This document shows positions 36,086 through 44,875 of a DNA stretch of 64,000 nucleotides, piece by piece. The stretch's first letter is position 1, and every line of letters starts with the position of its first letter. Source of the stretch: Terriglobia bacterium (GTDB taxonomy: Bacteria; Acidobacteriota; Terriglobia; Bryobacterales; Bryobacteraceae); assembly GCA_021325235.1 (NCBI GenBank), contig JAJPHN010000025.1:124001-188000 (forward strand). Reading direction: 5' to 3'. The notes under the pieces are model-generated. The model saw nothing but the letters and a program-made list of their open reading frames with translations. It had not been told where the DNA came from and made no database searches. The translations under genes and the position numbers were made by a program.

Positions 36086-36095
36086 TGATATATCA
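36086..36095. promoter_or_regulatory. palindrome TGATATATCA in the divergent promoter of operon 3
   Basis: A perfect 10-base palindrome lies 36 bases before the receptor start and 26 bases before the TPR gene. A TTGACA hexamer for the minus strand (36098-36103) is immediately next to it, so a bound protein would cover a promoter. Short AT-rich palindromes of this kind are common GntR-family operators; a GntR/FCD gene is 4.4 kb away. Binding is inferred. Confidence 0.45.
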
Positions 36096-36120
36096 AATGT
36101 CAAGCGTGGTCTACTGACCG

Positions 36121-37683
36121 ATGGAAGAAGCAGCTGCGACGTCCAGAACTATGTTCCGCGCGCATGGGGCAATTACCGTTTTGCTCGTCCTTGTTTTCTG
36201 GCAGTCAGCTCTCGCCCGGAGCGAGACTGTTCCGGCAGCGCTCGAGCAGGCGCGTGCCGACTGCGCTCAGGGACGGTTTGCCGAAGCGGAGCAGGAATTG
36301 CGGGCATTTCTCAGCCGCTATCCTGCTTCTGCGGAAGCACACGCTCTGCTGGCGTTTGCGGAATGGAAAAGCGGGCGATTGCCGCAGGCAGCCGAGGAGT
36401 TCCGGGCGGCTCTTCGCGCCAACCCAAACTCTTTCTCCGCGCACTACAACTTCGGTATGCTGTGCCTCGAGCAGCGAAATTTACGCGAAGGCATCGAGCA
36501 TCTCCGCCGCGCCGCCGAAATGCAAACCGATAATGCTGGCGTTCAGTACAACCTTGCTGTGGCGCTCCTGGAAAACAAGCAGGCGGCACAAGCAATAATC
36601 TCCCTGGAGCGCGCCAATTCGCTGGAGCCCGAGCGTCCCGAAACGCAATTTCAAATCTTGCGCGCCCATCTCTCGCTTCGGCAATTCGAGACGGCCACAC
36701 AGGAAAGCGCGAAGCTGGATTCGGCACATCCGGAAAGTGCGGCCGCTATCGGAAGCGCCTGGCTGGAACACGAGCGGCCTGCGGAAGCGATTGCCTATTT
36801 CCGAGAGGCGCTGGAGCGCGATCGAACCAATGTTGGATTGCGTAACGCGCTTGCCACTGCTCTGATCGATGCAGGAAGGCCTGCTGATGTTTTGCAGCTG
36901 ATTTCCGATCCGGGAAGCGCCACTGAGCACTTCCTTATGGCTCGCGCTCAGTACGAACTGAACAGGCCCGGTGCAGCTCTTAAAGAATGTCGCCGCGCTA
37001 TAGAACTGGAGCCAGCCAATGCTCAGTACCTTCTTTTTGCAGCGCGTCTGTTGCAACATACCGGCAACAGGGAGGCAAATGAGTTCATCGCGCGCGCGAT
37101 TACTGCGGCGCCCGAGTGGTACGAGCCGTTCTATAGCCGCGCAGTGGGCTTCTATATGCAGCAGAACTATAACAATGCTGTGGCGGCTCTTGAAGACGCG
37201 TTGCGGCGCAATCCGCAGTGCGCACGCTGTCTGTTTCTGCTGGGGATTACAAGGTTCAATCAAGGCGACAAACAAGGGGCGGAGCCCACGCTACAGCGCG
37301 CAGTCGCTTTAGATCCCGATAACGCCCGTTATCGGGCGCATCTCGGTGTGCTCTATCTCAGCGCGGGACGAATCCAGCAGGCCGAAACGCAGCTGGCGAA
37401 GGCGGTTGCGCTCTCGCCCCGTTATGCACTTGCCTTTTACGAAGTCGGTAAGTTGCAGCTGCGCGCCGGACGTCTGGATGCGGCGGCAAAATCACTGGCA
37501 CGCGCCCGCGATCTCGATCCCGCGCTTACGCAAGCGCAGTACCAGTTAGCTCAGGTCTACTTGAAAACGGGGCGCAGGGCGGAGGCGGAGCAGCTCTTTG
37601 CTCAATTCCGCCAGACCAAAGCCGAGCAGGACGAGGCGGCACTGCAGCGTTCGGATGTCGAAACCGGCGTCGCTGCTCCCTGA
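36121..37683 (+). CDS. secreted TPR-repeat protein
   Basis: 520 residues. A signal-like segment (ITVLLVLVFWQSALA) is followed by about a dozen tetratricopeptide repeats running to the C-terminus (for example AEQELRAFLSRYPASAEAHALLAFAEWKSGR and AVALDPDNARYRAHLGVLYLSAGR). An internal ATG at 36151 would give a more compact signal peptide and may be the real start. It lies 16 bases upstream of the GH50-like gene, likely one transcript, and divergent from the operon 3 receptor. A scaffold role near the hydrolase or receptor is inferred. Confidence 0.82.
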   Translation: MEEAAATSRTMFRAHGAITVLLVLVFWQSALARSETVPAALEQARADCAQGRFAEAEQELRAFLSRYPASAEAHALLAFAEWKSGRLPQAAEEFRAALRANPNSFSAHYNFGMLCLEQRNLREGIEHLRRAAEMQTDNAGVQYNLAVALLENKQAAQAIISLERANSLEPERPETQFQILRAHLSLRQFETATQESAKLDSAHPESAAAIGSAWLEHERPAEAIAYFREALERDRTNVGLRNALATALIDAGRPADVLQLISDPGSATEHFLMARAQYELNRPGAALKECRRAIELEPANAQYLLFAARLLQHTGNREANEFIARAITAAPEWYEPFYSRAVGFYMQQNYNNAVAALEDALRRNPQCARCLFLLGITRFNQGDKQGAEPTLQRAVALDPDNARYRAHLGVLYLSAGRIQQAETQLAKAVALSPRYALAFYEVGKLQLRAGRLDAAAKSLARARDLDPALTQAQYQLAQVYLKTGRRAEAEQLFAQFRQTKAEQDEAALQRSDVETGVAAP

Positions 37684-37699
37684 AATTGCCAGACCACGC

Positions 37700-39787
37700 A
37701 TGAATTTCTTAACTCGCCGCGAAATCCTTGTCGCTTGCGTTTCGGCAGCTGTCATCGATCCATTGCGTGCGGCGGATGCAATGCACTCGTTGCCGCCCCC
37801 CATGACACTAGGAAAACTGCTGCGGCCCGGTGTGCGATCCGACTTGCCAGCCGCCGTCGAGTATTCAGCAGAGAACGCCGGCGATGGCCTGAGCTGGACC
37901 TTTCCCGCAGGCACGCTGGCAGCCGCCAAATATCTTACGGCCGACTTTCTGCTACACGGCGATTCTCTGGTTGTTTTCCGATTATCGCTGCAGGAAGGCG
38001 AGCACGGCCGCCTGTTCCGGTTCATCTTTGGCGGCTTGAACGAGTGCTCGTTCCGGTTGCGCATGCCGCTTTCACTCGTGAATCAGAATATCTTGGTCAG
38101 CAACCGCGAAGGCGCGCTGCTTCTGCCCATGACGGAAGGCGACATCGTGGATCTGCACCTGGTCGATCGAGCATCGCTCACAATCTTGCGGAAGGCCGAT
38201 GCGCCCGCGCGCTGGGCGATGACCGAGGTTTTCCATACGACTCAGGAAGTTGCGCAACTCACGAAACCGCTGCTGCCAAAGGGACCGCTGCTCGACGAGC
38301 TGGGGCAAAGCAGAATCCGAAGCTGGCAAGGAAAAACAAGATCGGTCCATGAGCTGAAAGGACGTTTGCTTTCGGAGTGGAATAGCGCGGCGGGTGCGCA
38401 GTGGCCCGAGCAATTCTCTCGCTGGGGTGGATGGAGTAATCGCAGACTCGCCGAGGCCAGCGGCTTCTTTCGCACGCACCACGACGGGCGCCGTTGGTGG
38501 CTGGTCGATCCCGATGGCTTCGCCTTCTGGTCGGCTGGCGTGGATTGTGTGAGGATCGATTGCACTTCAGCCTATGGTCAGCTGGAATCCGCGCTCAGCT
38601 GGCTTCGCAGCCGGGAGGGTGAGTTTCGTGAGATCTTCTCGACCGGCAAGACCGACCGTGGCGATCCAATTCCGCTGATCAACTACTCGGCTGCAAATCT
38701 GATTCGCACATTTGGCGTTGAGCGCTGGCGCGATGCCTGGGCCGATGTTGCCTATGCACAGCTGCGCCGCATGCGTTTCAACACAGTGGGAAACTGGTCC
38801 GACTGGCACATCGCCTCCGGGCGCACTTTCCCGTATGTCCGGCCGCTCGATTTCGCGCCTCAACACGTCCCGCTGATCTATCGAGAACTGCCCGATGTGT
38901 TCCACCCCGCATTTGACACCGATGCCGAGGCATTTGCAACTCAACTGGCGCCCACTGCTCAGGATCCCGCACTCATCGGATACTTTCTGATGAACGAGCC
39001 CACCTGGGGTTTCTCGACCATGTATCCCGCGGAGGGCGTTTTGTACAACAGCCCGCCCTGTTATACACGCGAGGAACTGGTACGTTTCCTGAAAGCAAGG
39101 CACGCGAGCGATGACGCACTCGCGCGCGACTGGAGAATGCCCGTCACATTCGAAAAAGTCGCAAAGGAGAAATGGAGCGGACCGTTCAGCATCGAGGCGC
39201 GTCTCGATTTGAAGGACTTCAGCGCCCATCTCGTGGAGAGGTACTTCACCAGGCTTTCCGCAGCGTGCCGCAAGATCGATCCCCATCATCTGAACCTAGG
39301 CATTCGCTGGGCGGGAGTTCCGCCCGAATGGGCCATTGCGGGAATGAAATCATTCGATGTCTTCAGTCAGAATTGCTACGACGCGAAATTTCCGATCAAA
39401 GTCGCAGCCCGGGTCGATGAACTGCTCCAAAGGCCGAGCATAGTGGGCGAGTATCACTTCGGCGCACTTGATGCCGGATTGCCGGGCTCGGGTCTCAGGC
39501 GAGTACGAACACAGGAAGATCGTGGACGCGCTTATCGCGTCTATCTGGAGGATGCAGCGGCAGATCCTAACTGCGTCGGGGCGCACTGGTTCATCCTCTA
39601 CGACGAATCGGCGCTCGGGCGCTACGATGGCGAAAACTACAATGTCGGCCTCCTCGACGTATGCCACAAACCATATGAAGCGATGGCGCAGGCAGCGGCC
39701 GAAAGCCACGAGCGAATGTACCGGGTGGCTGCGGGAGAACTCCCTGCTTTCAACGACGCGCCCGAGTACTTGCCGGCCGTTTTTTAG
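37700..39787 (+). CDS. Tat-exported glycoside hydrolase related to GH50
   Basis: 695 residues from the ATG at 37700, which gives a Tat-like signal (LTRREILVACVSAAVIDPL). The first about 240 residues form a beta-rich domain. The clan GH-A barrel follows, with RWWLVDPDGFAFWSAGVDCV, acid/base Glu433 in FLMNEPTWG and nucleophile Glu584 in VGEYHFGALDAGLPGSG, plus HWFILYDESALGRYDGENY near the C-terminus. That signature resembles GH50 beta-agarases. A soil acidobacterium is an unlikely agar degrader, so another beta-galactan or exo-activity is possible. Its 3' end runs into the convergent GntR gene, overlapping by 38 bases. Confidence 0.78.
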   Translation: MNFLTRREILVACVSAAVIDPLRAADAMHSLPPPMTLGKLLRPGVRSDLPAAVEYSAENAGDGLSWTFPAGTLAAAKYLTADFLLHGDSLVVFRLSLQEGEHGRLFRFIFGGLNECSFRLRMPLSLVNQNILVSNREGALLLPMTEGDIVDLHLVDRASLTILRKADAPARWAMTEVFHTTQEVAQLTKPLLPKGPLLDELGQSRIRSWQGKTRSVHELKGRLLSEWNSAAGAQWPEQFSRWGGWSNRRLAEASGFFRTHHDGRRWWLVDPDGFAFWSAGVDCVRIDCTSAYGQLESALSWLRSREGEFREIFSTGKTDRGDPIPLINYSAANLIRTFGVERWRDAWADVAYAQLRRMRFNTVGNWSDWHIASGRTFPYVRPLDFAPQHVPLIYRELPDVFHPAFDTDAEAFATQLAPTAQDPALIGYFLMNEPTWGFSTMYPAEGVLYNSPPCYTREELVRFLKARHASDDALARDWRMPVTFEKVAKEKWSGPFSIEARLDLKDFSAHLVERYFTRLSAACRKIDPHHLNLGIRWAGVPPEWAIAGMKSFDVFSQNCYDAKFPIKVAARVDELLQRPSIVGEYHFGALDAGLPGSGLRRVRTQEDRGRAYRVYLEDAAADPNCVGAHWFILYDESALGRYDGENYNVGLLDVCHKPYEAMAQAAAESHERMYRVAAGELPAFNDAPEYLPAVF

Positions 39788-40535
39788 CGGCAGACTTTTG
39801 GGTCCGTCCCTTCTTCGCTGGTTGGCCGGATCCTGGGTCCGCGCTGGCGGAGTCTGTCGCCCCATTCGATTCCAGCACAAAGGTCCGAACTTCTTCGAGC
39901 CATTCATCCATACCCTTGAGCAGTTGCGTTCGCGCGGTTTCCGGATTGCCGCTCGCGAGTGCCGTCACGAGCGGCTTGTGAGTTTGGGCGTCTTCCAGCA
40001 AATCGAAGGTGCCGCGGTCGCTGAACCGGAGAGAGCTGAAGGCGAACAGCGGCACAACAATGCGCTCCAGATTCGCCGCCAGATACTCATTGCCGCTGAT
40101 CTGCCACACTGCCTTGTGCCATTCCAGATCTTTCCGCACATACCCGCGCAGATCATTGGCCCGCGCTGCCGTAAGCATCTCGAGATGCAACTGCTCGAGC
40201 TGACGCACTTGTTCTTTGCTGATGTTGCGCGCGGCTTCTTCAAAGGCATGACCTTCCAGAAGTCGGCGAATACGGAAAATCTTTTCGGCGTCGGCAAAGG
40301 TCAGATTCATCACGAAGGTGGATGAATTCGGCTTCTTGAGGATGAAGCCTTCGCTCTCGAGCGCAATGATGGCTTCGCGGATAGCAGTCAGGCTCGCCCC
40401 AAACTGAGAGGCGAGTCGGCGCTCAACAATGCGCTCGCCGGGACGCAATTCGCCGTGCAGAATCGCCTCCCGGATCTGAGTTTCGATCTGCTCGCGAAGA
40501 GTGATGATCGAGACTTTAGCGAACTTAGCCCGCAT
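39750..40535 (-). CDS. GntR-family regulator of the FadR/FCD subgroup with a basic C-terminal tail
   Basis: 261 residues. An N-terminal winged helix (LREQIETQIREAILHGELRPGERIVERRLA, recognition helix region LTAIREAIIALESEGF) is followed by an all-helical FCD domain with the ligand/metal-type pattern DLEWH near 138-142 and His later. Members sense organic or sugar acids. The last about 30 residues are Lys/Arg/Ala-rich (KKGRTQKSAAKKRPASTRARR), resembling histone-H1-like tails; part of this tail is encoded by the overlap with the GH50-like gene. ATG 40535 was chosen: the longer TTG start (40577) would put the palindromic motif inside the coding region. Confidence 0.85.
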   Translation of the reverse strand: MRAKFAKVSIITLREQIETQIREAILHGELRPGERIVERRLASQFGASLTAIREAIIALESEGFILKKPNSSTFVMNLTFADAEKIFRIRRLLEGHAFEEAARNISKEQVRQLEQLHLEMLTAARANDLRGYVRKDLEWHKAVWQISGNEYLAANLERIVVPLFAFSSLRFSDRGTFDLLEDAQTHKPLVTALASGNPETARTQLLKGMDEWLEEVRTFVLESNGATDSASADPGSGQPAKKGRTQKSAAKKRPASTRARR

Positions 40536-40552
40536 GCCTGATTCTACTGTTT

Positions 40553-40564
40553 CGATTAACCGTT
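40553..40564. promoter_or_regulatory. operator-like word CGATTAACCGTT before the GntR gene
   Basis: These 12 bases are identical to the reverse complement of one side of the perfect palindrome at 12124-12140 in the operon 1 promoter. The site lies 18 bases upstream of the GntR start codon. It suggests that one protein, perhaps this GntR regulator, binds both places. Confidence 0.45.
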
Positions 40565-40598
40565 CAACAGACGCCAATGAACGTTTTCACGTCTGTTG
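40565..40598. terminator. long hairpin between the GxGYxYP gene end and the GntR promoter
   Basis: CAACAGACG (40565-40573) pairs perfectly with CGTCTGTTG (40590-40598). Inside, TGAA pairs with TTCA around a CGTT loop, with a 4-base bulge, giving about 13 base pairs. The right arm overlaps the last codons of the upstream minus-strand gene. No T-run follows, so it may end transcription with Rho or act on GntR expression. Confidence 0.4.
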
Positions 40599-42305
40599 AT
40601 ACAGATCGATCAGTTGATCGGGGCGCACGCACACGTAATCAGATCCCAGACCTTTCGCGATGTTCGACGCCATCTCCATGTGGGTAAGCCAATTCGCCAG
40701 AAAAACGTGGAGGAACGCAGGCCGTTGGGGAGGCGTTTGACGGATCACTTCGGCAATCATGGTCCGTTCCGCGGTGCGCCGGCCGGTCGGAGTAAAGGTC
40801 AATTCGCCCACCGCTGCGCCGTTAACAGCGCGAAAGACCGGCTTCCCCGCTACTTTCGTCACCAGATTCTGCATCGTCGTGACATGTGTTCGTCCGTAAT
40901 TGGCAAACACACCATCGATCCCCTCAATCCCGGCAAGAAATTCGAGCCGTTCGGGCGCCATCTCGGCAAAAGTGGCAAGCACTCGGGAATCGATGCGTGC
41001 CCGGTACTCGCCCGAGAGCTGGCGAAACCGGTCCAGCACCTTCTGACGTTCTTGCGGCGAAAAATTATCCGCGAAATTATCTTCGTGAATGTAACCCACG
41101 CCGGTGAGCGCATTCACAAAATAATCACCCGGGCGCGCATTCTTGTAGAAGTAATCCAGAATGTCCGGCATCGTGTCAGTCGCAAGCGGCCCCAGATGCC
41201 ACCCAATCGGCACCTGCCCATGCTGCGGATCGTCAAACAGCTTCCGGTAGTAATGGCGCAGAAAGTTCAGGCCGTCGCCGTCCGAGCGAATAAACGAGTA
41301 ATAAACTTTATCCCTCTCCAGGCGCAGCTTCTTCGCCTTTGTCTGTTTGAGTACCGCGCTCGTTCCCGAATGCACCGAGAGATTGCTCACCGTGGGCGAG
41401 TAACCACCGTAGGCGGAGCAGAGCTCAAACTTTCCGCATTCGCTCGCAAGCCGCACGCCGTCCCATTCGCCGATTCCTTCTTCTCTTCCCACGCCATTTC
41501 CGGGCCATCCGAGACATGGTATGTTGGCGGGCCACTTCATCAGAACTTCGCGCGCAAATTGCAGCTCTTCATCTGGAGCCGCTTGCGGATTCTGCGCCTG
41601 ATCCTCAACATTCGAAATCCAGAGGATCGGAATCTGGAACTCGACAAGATAGTCACGCAGCGCGGTGGTCGATGGATCCAGAAATGCGATCGCTTTTCGG
41701 GAAAGCTTCTCTCCTATTTCCGAATAGGCCCATCTATATGCGTCCACATCGCGCTTCCAGTGCTTTGTACGCAGATCCAGGCCGACCTTGCTCGAATCCG
41801 GATAGGCTCCGGCCGGTAAGCTGTACTGTACGGCAGTTGCCGGTGTGGCAACGATGCCGTCCGTAACGGAGGCGAGCATAGTTGCAACATTGACGCTGGC
41901 CGGAATCCTGGGATCGGTGATGTACATGCGAGTCGCCATCGGCAGAAAACGCTCGAACACCTCGCCGACTTCGATTGCTTTCACGTCATCGATGTCGCCG
42001 CGCTCACGCATCCAGTTCAGCCACACTTCGTCCCAGCGATCCTGAATGAGAAAGAGCGTGGGTTGACGGCGATTAGCCAGACCCTGCAGGCAATGCAGCG
42101 TCAGCCGCATGTCCGCCGCATCAGTAGTCAAGTCGCGTATGTCCATCGCATACAGCTTTCGGGCGGGTTTGGCCGACTTTGGGCAGACATGAAGCGCGTC
42201 AGGTTCGGAAAGAGCTGCCTCTATAAGTCGCGCTCCGCAAAGAGCACCGAATGCCGCATTTGCAGAAGCCAGGAAAGTTCGGCGGTCGATGGAATTCGTG
42301 GCCAT
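40587..42305 (-). CDS. Tat-exported GxGYxYP-family protein (putative glycoside hydrolase)
   Basis: 572 residues. The Tat signal DRRTFLASANAAFGALCGA starts from the ATG at 42305. The mature protein shows the defining motif of the family as GVGYIHED (near 410), in a barrel-like C-terminal domain with YYSFIRSDGDGLNFL, and an N-terminal domain starting LYAMDIRDLTTDAADMRLTLHCLQGLANR. The usual Tyr-Pro end of the motif is His-Glu here. The family is regarded as carbohydrate-related with no characterised reaction known to me. It is followed by the GntR gene in the same direction, in a region rich in hydrolases. Confidence 0.78.
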   Translation of the reverse strand: MATNSIDRRTFLASANAAFGALCGARLIEAALSEPDALHVCPKSAKPARKLYAMDIRDLTTDAADMRLTLHCLQGLANRRQPTLFLIQDRWDEVWLNWMRERGDIDDVKAIEVGEVFERFLPMATRMYITDPRIPASVNVATMLASVTDGIVATPATAVQYSLPAGAYPDSSKVGLDLRTKHWKRDVDAYRWAYSEIGEKLSRKAIAFLDPSTTALRDYLVEFQIPILWISNVEDQAQNPQAAPDEELQFAREVLMKWPANIPCLGWPGNGVGREEGIGEWDGVRLASECGKFELCSAYGGYSPTVSNLSVHSGTSAVLKQTKAKKLRLERDKVYYSFIRSDGDGLNFLRHYYRKLFDDPQHGQVPIGWHLGPLATDTMPDILDYFYKNARPGDYFVNALTGVGYIHEDNFADNFSPQERQKVLDRFRQLSGEYRARIDSRVLATFAEMAPERLEFLAGIEGIDGVFANYGRTHVTTMQNLVTKVAGKPVFRAVNGAAVGELTFTPTGRRTAERTMIAEVIRQTPPQRPAFLHVFLANWLTHMEMASNIAKGLGSDYVCVRPDQLIDLYQQT

Positions 42306-42440
42306 TTCTCCTACGATGATCGATGGTAACAGCGGTACAAACCAGGCGATCAGCAAACACGGCCGCCCTTAGCTAACCAGGTTCACGGTTCGACCGAGGT
42401 GCAAGGCAATGGCGAAGAAGTTGCTGGGACGCGATTTCTT

Positions 42441-42821
42441 CTAATTCGTAAGGGCGCCCGAGATCAGACTGTAAAGAAGTACGAGTAGCACGATAGTTGT
42501 GATGATGACGAACTTGCGGTCGCGCTCCAGTGCGAAACCGACGAGCGACCAGGCGACACGAGCGACAGGGGTTGCAATCAGCAGTAAGAGCCCGAACTGG
42601 ATAACAGAGCGACCGCGTAAGTGCAGCGCTCCCGAAAAAATTTCGGGAATAATTCGATCGATTCGTGGCTGACTGTGAAACTGTTGATAACTGACGGGTT
42701 CGCGCCAATGGTGCGCGAGGAAAATCGCGCCTCCTAGCAAAGTGATGGTGCCCGAAAGGATGACACCCCAGAGCAGCAGCACACTGACTGTGCGCTCGAT
42801 CGAGCGATCAGTGATGTTCAT
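42441..42821 (-). CDS. DUF1634-family membrane protein
   Basis: 126 residues with three hydrophobic helices (VSVLLLWGVILSGTITLLGGAIFLA, VIQFGLLLLIATPVARVAWSLVGFAL, FVIITTIVLLVLLYSLISG). The pattern LLxxTPxxRV in helix two matches DUF1634, a family regularly found next to TauE/SafE permeases. Its ATG overlaps the permease stop (ATGA), so the two are co-translated and probably form one transport system. No function is known for the family. Confidence 0.8.
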   Translation of the reverse strand: MNITDRSIERTVSVLLLWGVILSGTITLLGGAIFLAHHWREPVSYQQFHSQPRIDRIIPEIFSGALHLRGRSVIQFGLLLLIATPVARVAWSLVGFALERDRKFVIITTIVLLVLLYSLISGALTN

Positions 42822-43654
42822 GCCGCACCTCGAATTCCGTTGACAATCATCTGAATGGCAATTGCACCTACTACGATGGCGAACACACGCCGGAGGAGCG
42901 GAACGGAGAGGCGGCTCAGATAGCGCGTCCCCGCGACCGAGCCGCTGAGAACGCCGAGCATAACCGGCATCGCAATCGGCGGGCTGACATACCCGCGGCT
43001 TAGATAAATGCTGGCGCTGGCTGCGGCCGTGACACCGATCATGAAATTACTGGTGGCGGTGGAAACCTTGAATGGAATCTGCATGGCGGAATCCATAGCG
43101 ATAACCTTCAGTGAACCAGAGCCGATGCCCAGCAGACCGGAAATAGTACCCGCACCGAACATAAGCGCGAAACCTGTTTTCACGCGGTGCACGACGTAGT
43201 GTTGTTCGCCGGCGAACGTTCTGTATGAGGAATTGAGCTTAAGTTTTTCGCCGATGGGATCAGGGGGAAGCGGCTTCGATTGTTCGCGATGCTTTCGCGC
43301 AGTCTGCCAGGCGGCCTGGAGCAGAATCACCCCAAAGACGATACTCAGGGCGCGCGTGGAGATGTGAGTTCCAAGATACGCGCCGAACAGGGCCCCCAGG
43401 GTAGTCGCTACTTCGAGAAACATGCCAATGCGTATATTGGAAAAGCCCTCGCGCACGTACGCCGCGGCGGCGCCGGACGACGTTGCGATAACCGAAACGA
43501 GGCTGGCGCCGATTGCGTAGCGCAGATCGACGTGCAGAAAGAGCGTGAGAACAGGTGTGATAATTACACCGCCGCCGAGCCCGGTGAGCGAACCGAGAAA
43601 TCCCGCCAGCAGAGCCGCACCGAATACGATAGGGGTAAACTCGGCGACGGTCAT
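42818..43654 (-). CDS. TauE/SafE (TSUP) family anion exporter
   Basis: About 278 residues with eight predicted helices. It has the inverted-repeat build of the family, with GSLTGLGGGVIITPVLTLFLHV in the first half and GLLGIGSGSLKVIAMDSAMQIPFKVSTATSNFMI in the second. Members move sulfite, sulfoacetate or other organosulfur anions across the inner membrane. The substrate cannot be read. The ATG at 43654 is preferred; a GTG start at 43696 would add 14 residues and overlap the divergent esterase promoter. It is paired with a DUF1634 protein. Confidence 0.82.
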   Translation of the reverse strand: MTVAEFTPIVFGAALLAGFLGSLTGLGGGVIITPVLTLFLHVDLRYAIGASLVSVIATSSGAAAAYVREGFSNIRIGMFLEVATTLGALFGAYLGTHISTRALSIVFGVILLQAAWQTARKHREQSKPLPPDPIGEKLKLNSSYRTFAGEQHYVVHRVKTGFALMFGAGTISGLLGIGSGSLKVIAMDSAMQIPFKVSTATSNFMIGVTAAASASIYLSRGYVSPPIAMPVMLGVLSGSVAGTRYLSRLSVPLLRRVFAIVVGAIAIQMIVNGIRGAA

Positions 43655-43705
43655 GGATCGCCCGAGCGTTTTTTGCGCATCTGATATAACGAGCACCGGG
43701 TGATC

Positions 43706-44827
43706 ATGAGAACACTGACCGTATTGCTATTCGCAGCTAGCGCCAGTTTGGCACAGGCCCCTTCGTCTGTAATTCCGAGACTGCAATCCCCCGAGGTGCA
43801 AAGCGATGGACGCGTGACGTTCCGCTACTGGGACCCGACTGCAAAACAGGTGGATGTCCAACTCGAGGGAGCAAAGGCGCCTTTCCACATGCAGAAAGAC
43901 GCGAGCGGGATATGGACTTATACATCGGAGCCGTTGAGGCCCGATTTATACGGCTACTCATTTCTCAGCGATGGAGCGCACCGGCTCGACCCATCTGATG
44001 TTGAGATCAAACCGAACCTGCTCAGCTTGAACAACGAAGTACACGTGCCGGGAAATCCGCCCGAGCCTTGGGAAGATACGGACATTCCACATGGCACGCT
44101 GCATCATCACTTCTATAAGTCGGCTGTGGTGGGCGATAATCGCGATTTTTTTGTGTACACGCCGGCCGGATATGATGCGACCGCTTCGACTGCGTATCCG
44201 GTGCTGTATCTGCTTCACGGCTTTAGCGACGATGCGAGTGGCTGGAGCGCAGTAGGGAAAGCCAACCTGATTTTAGACACGCTGATCAACGAGCATAAAG
44301 CCAAACCGATGCTGGTCGTGATGCCTCTGGGCTACGGTGCGCCAGAAATTCTGCACGCGCAGCGGGCCTTTCAGAACAACGAACTACGCGAGCGGAACTT
44401 CACGAAATTTCAGGCAGCCCTCATCGGCGAAGTGATCCCACAGGTAGAACGAACGTACAAAGTGGATCGGAGCCGAGATGCACGCGCGATTGCGGGATTA
44501 TCCATGGGCGGGGCGGAATCGTTGCTGACGGGCTTGCAGCACCTGGATCTTTTCTCGTGGGTGGGAGCGTTCAGCGCCGGCGGACTCGGCGATGATCCGG
44601 CTGTCGCCTTTCCGCAACTCGATGCATCGGCCAATGAAAGATTGCACTTACTGTGGGTGGCTTGCGGGACTGATGACCGGCTGATCACGCCAAATCGTAA
44701 ATTTGTTGAGTGGCTGAAATCTAAGAACATCCATGTGGTCCCGATCGAAACGCCGGGCATGCATACCTGGATGGTGTGGAGGCGCAACCTGACTGCGTTT
44801 GCGCCTCTCCTCTTTCAGACGCACTGA
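43706..44827 (+). CDS. secreted esterase with early-set N-terminal domain
   Basis: 373 residues: Sec signal (MRTLTVLLFAASASLAQA), immunoglobulin-like early-set domain (about 30-105), then an esterase-D-type hydrolase with LYLLHGFSDDASGW, nucleophile Ser266 in AGLSMGG, Asp323 or 324 in CGTDDRL and His353 in GMHTWMVW, giving a complete triad. It is a paralogue of the operon 1 esterase (4941-6158), about the same length with the same motifs. It stands alone between divergent TauE and convergent OmpA genes and ends at a strong hairpin. Likely a xylan or pectin side-chain deacylase. Confidence 0.85.
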   Translation: MRTLTVLLFAASASLAQAPSSVIPRLQSPEVQSDGRVTFRYWDPTAKQVDVQLEGAKAPFHMQKDASGIWTYTSEPLRPDLYGYSFLSDGAHRLDPSDVEIKPNLLSLNNEVHVPGNPPEPWEDTDIPHGTLHHHFYKSAVVGDNRDFFVYTPAGYDATASTAYPVLYLLHGFSDDASGWSAVGKANLILDTLINEHKAKPMLVVMPLGYGAPEILHAQRAFQNNELRERNFTKFQAALIGEVIPQVERTYKVDRSRDARAIAGLSMGGAESLLTGLQHLDLFSWVGAFSAGGLGDDPAVAFPQLDASANERLHLLWVACGTDDRLITPNRKFVEWLKSKNIHVVPIETPGMHTWMVWRRNLTAFAPLLFQTH

Positions 44828-44837
44828 TCGCAACAAA

Positions 44838-44859
44838 GCGACCGACTCTATTCGGTCGC
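44838..44859. terminator. bidirectional hairpin between convergent genes
   Basis: GCGACCGA, loop CTCTAT, TCGGTCGC: a perfect 8-bp stem located 11 bases after the esterase stop and 17 bases from the OmpA-like stop. It can serve both converging transcripts; T-tracts are weak on both sides. Confidence 0.55.
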
Positions 44860-44875
44860 GTGAAGCCGTGTGCGT

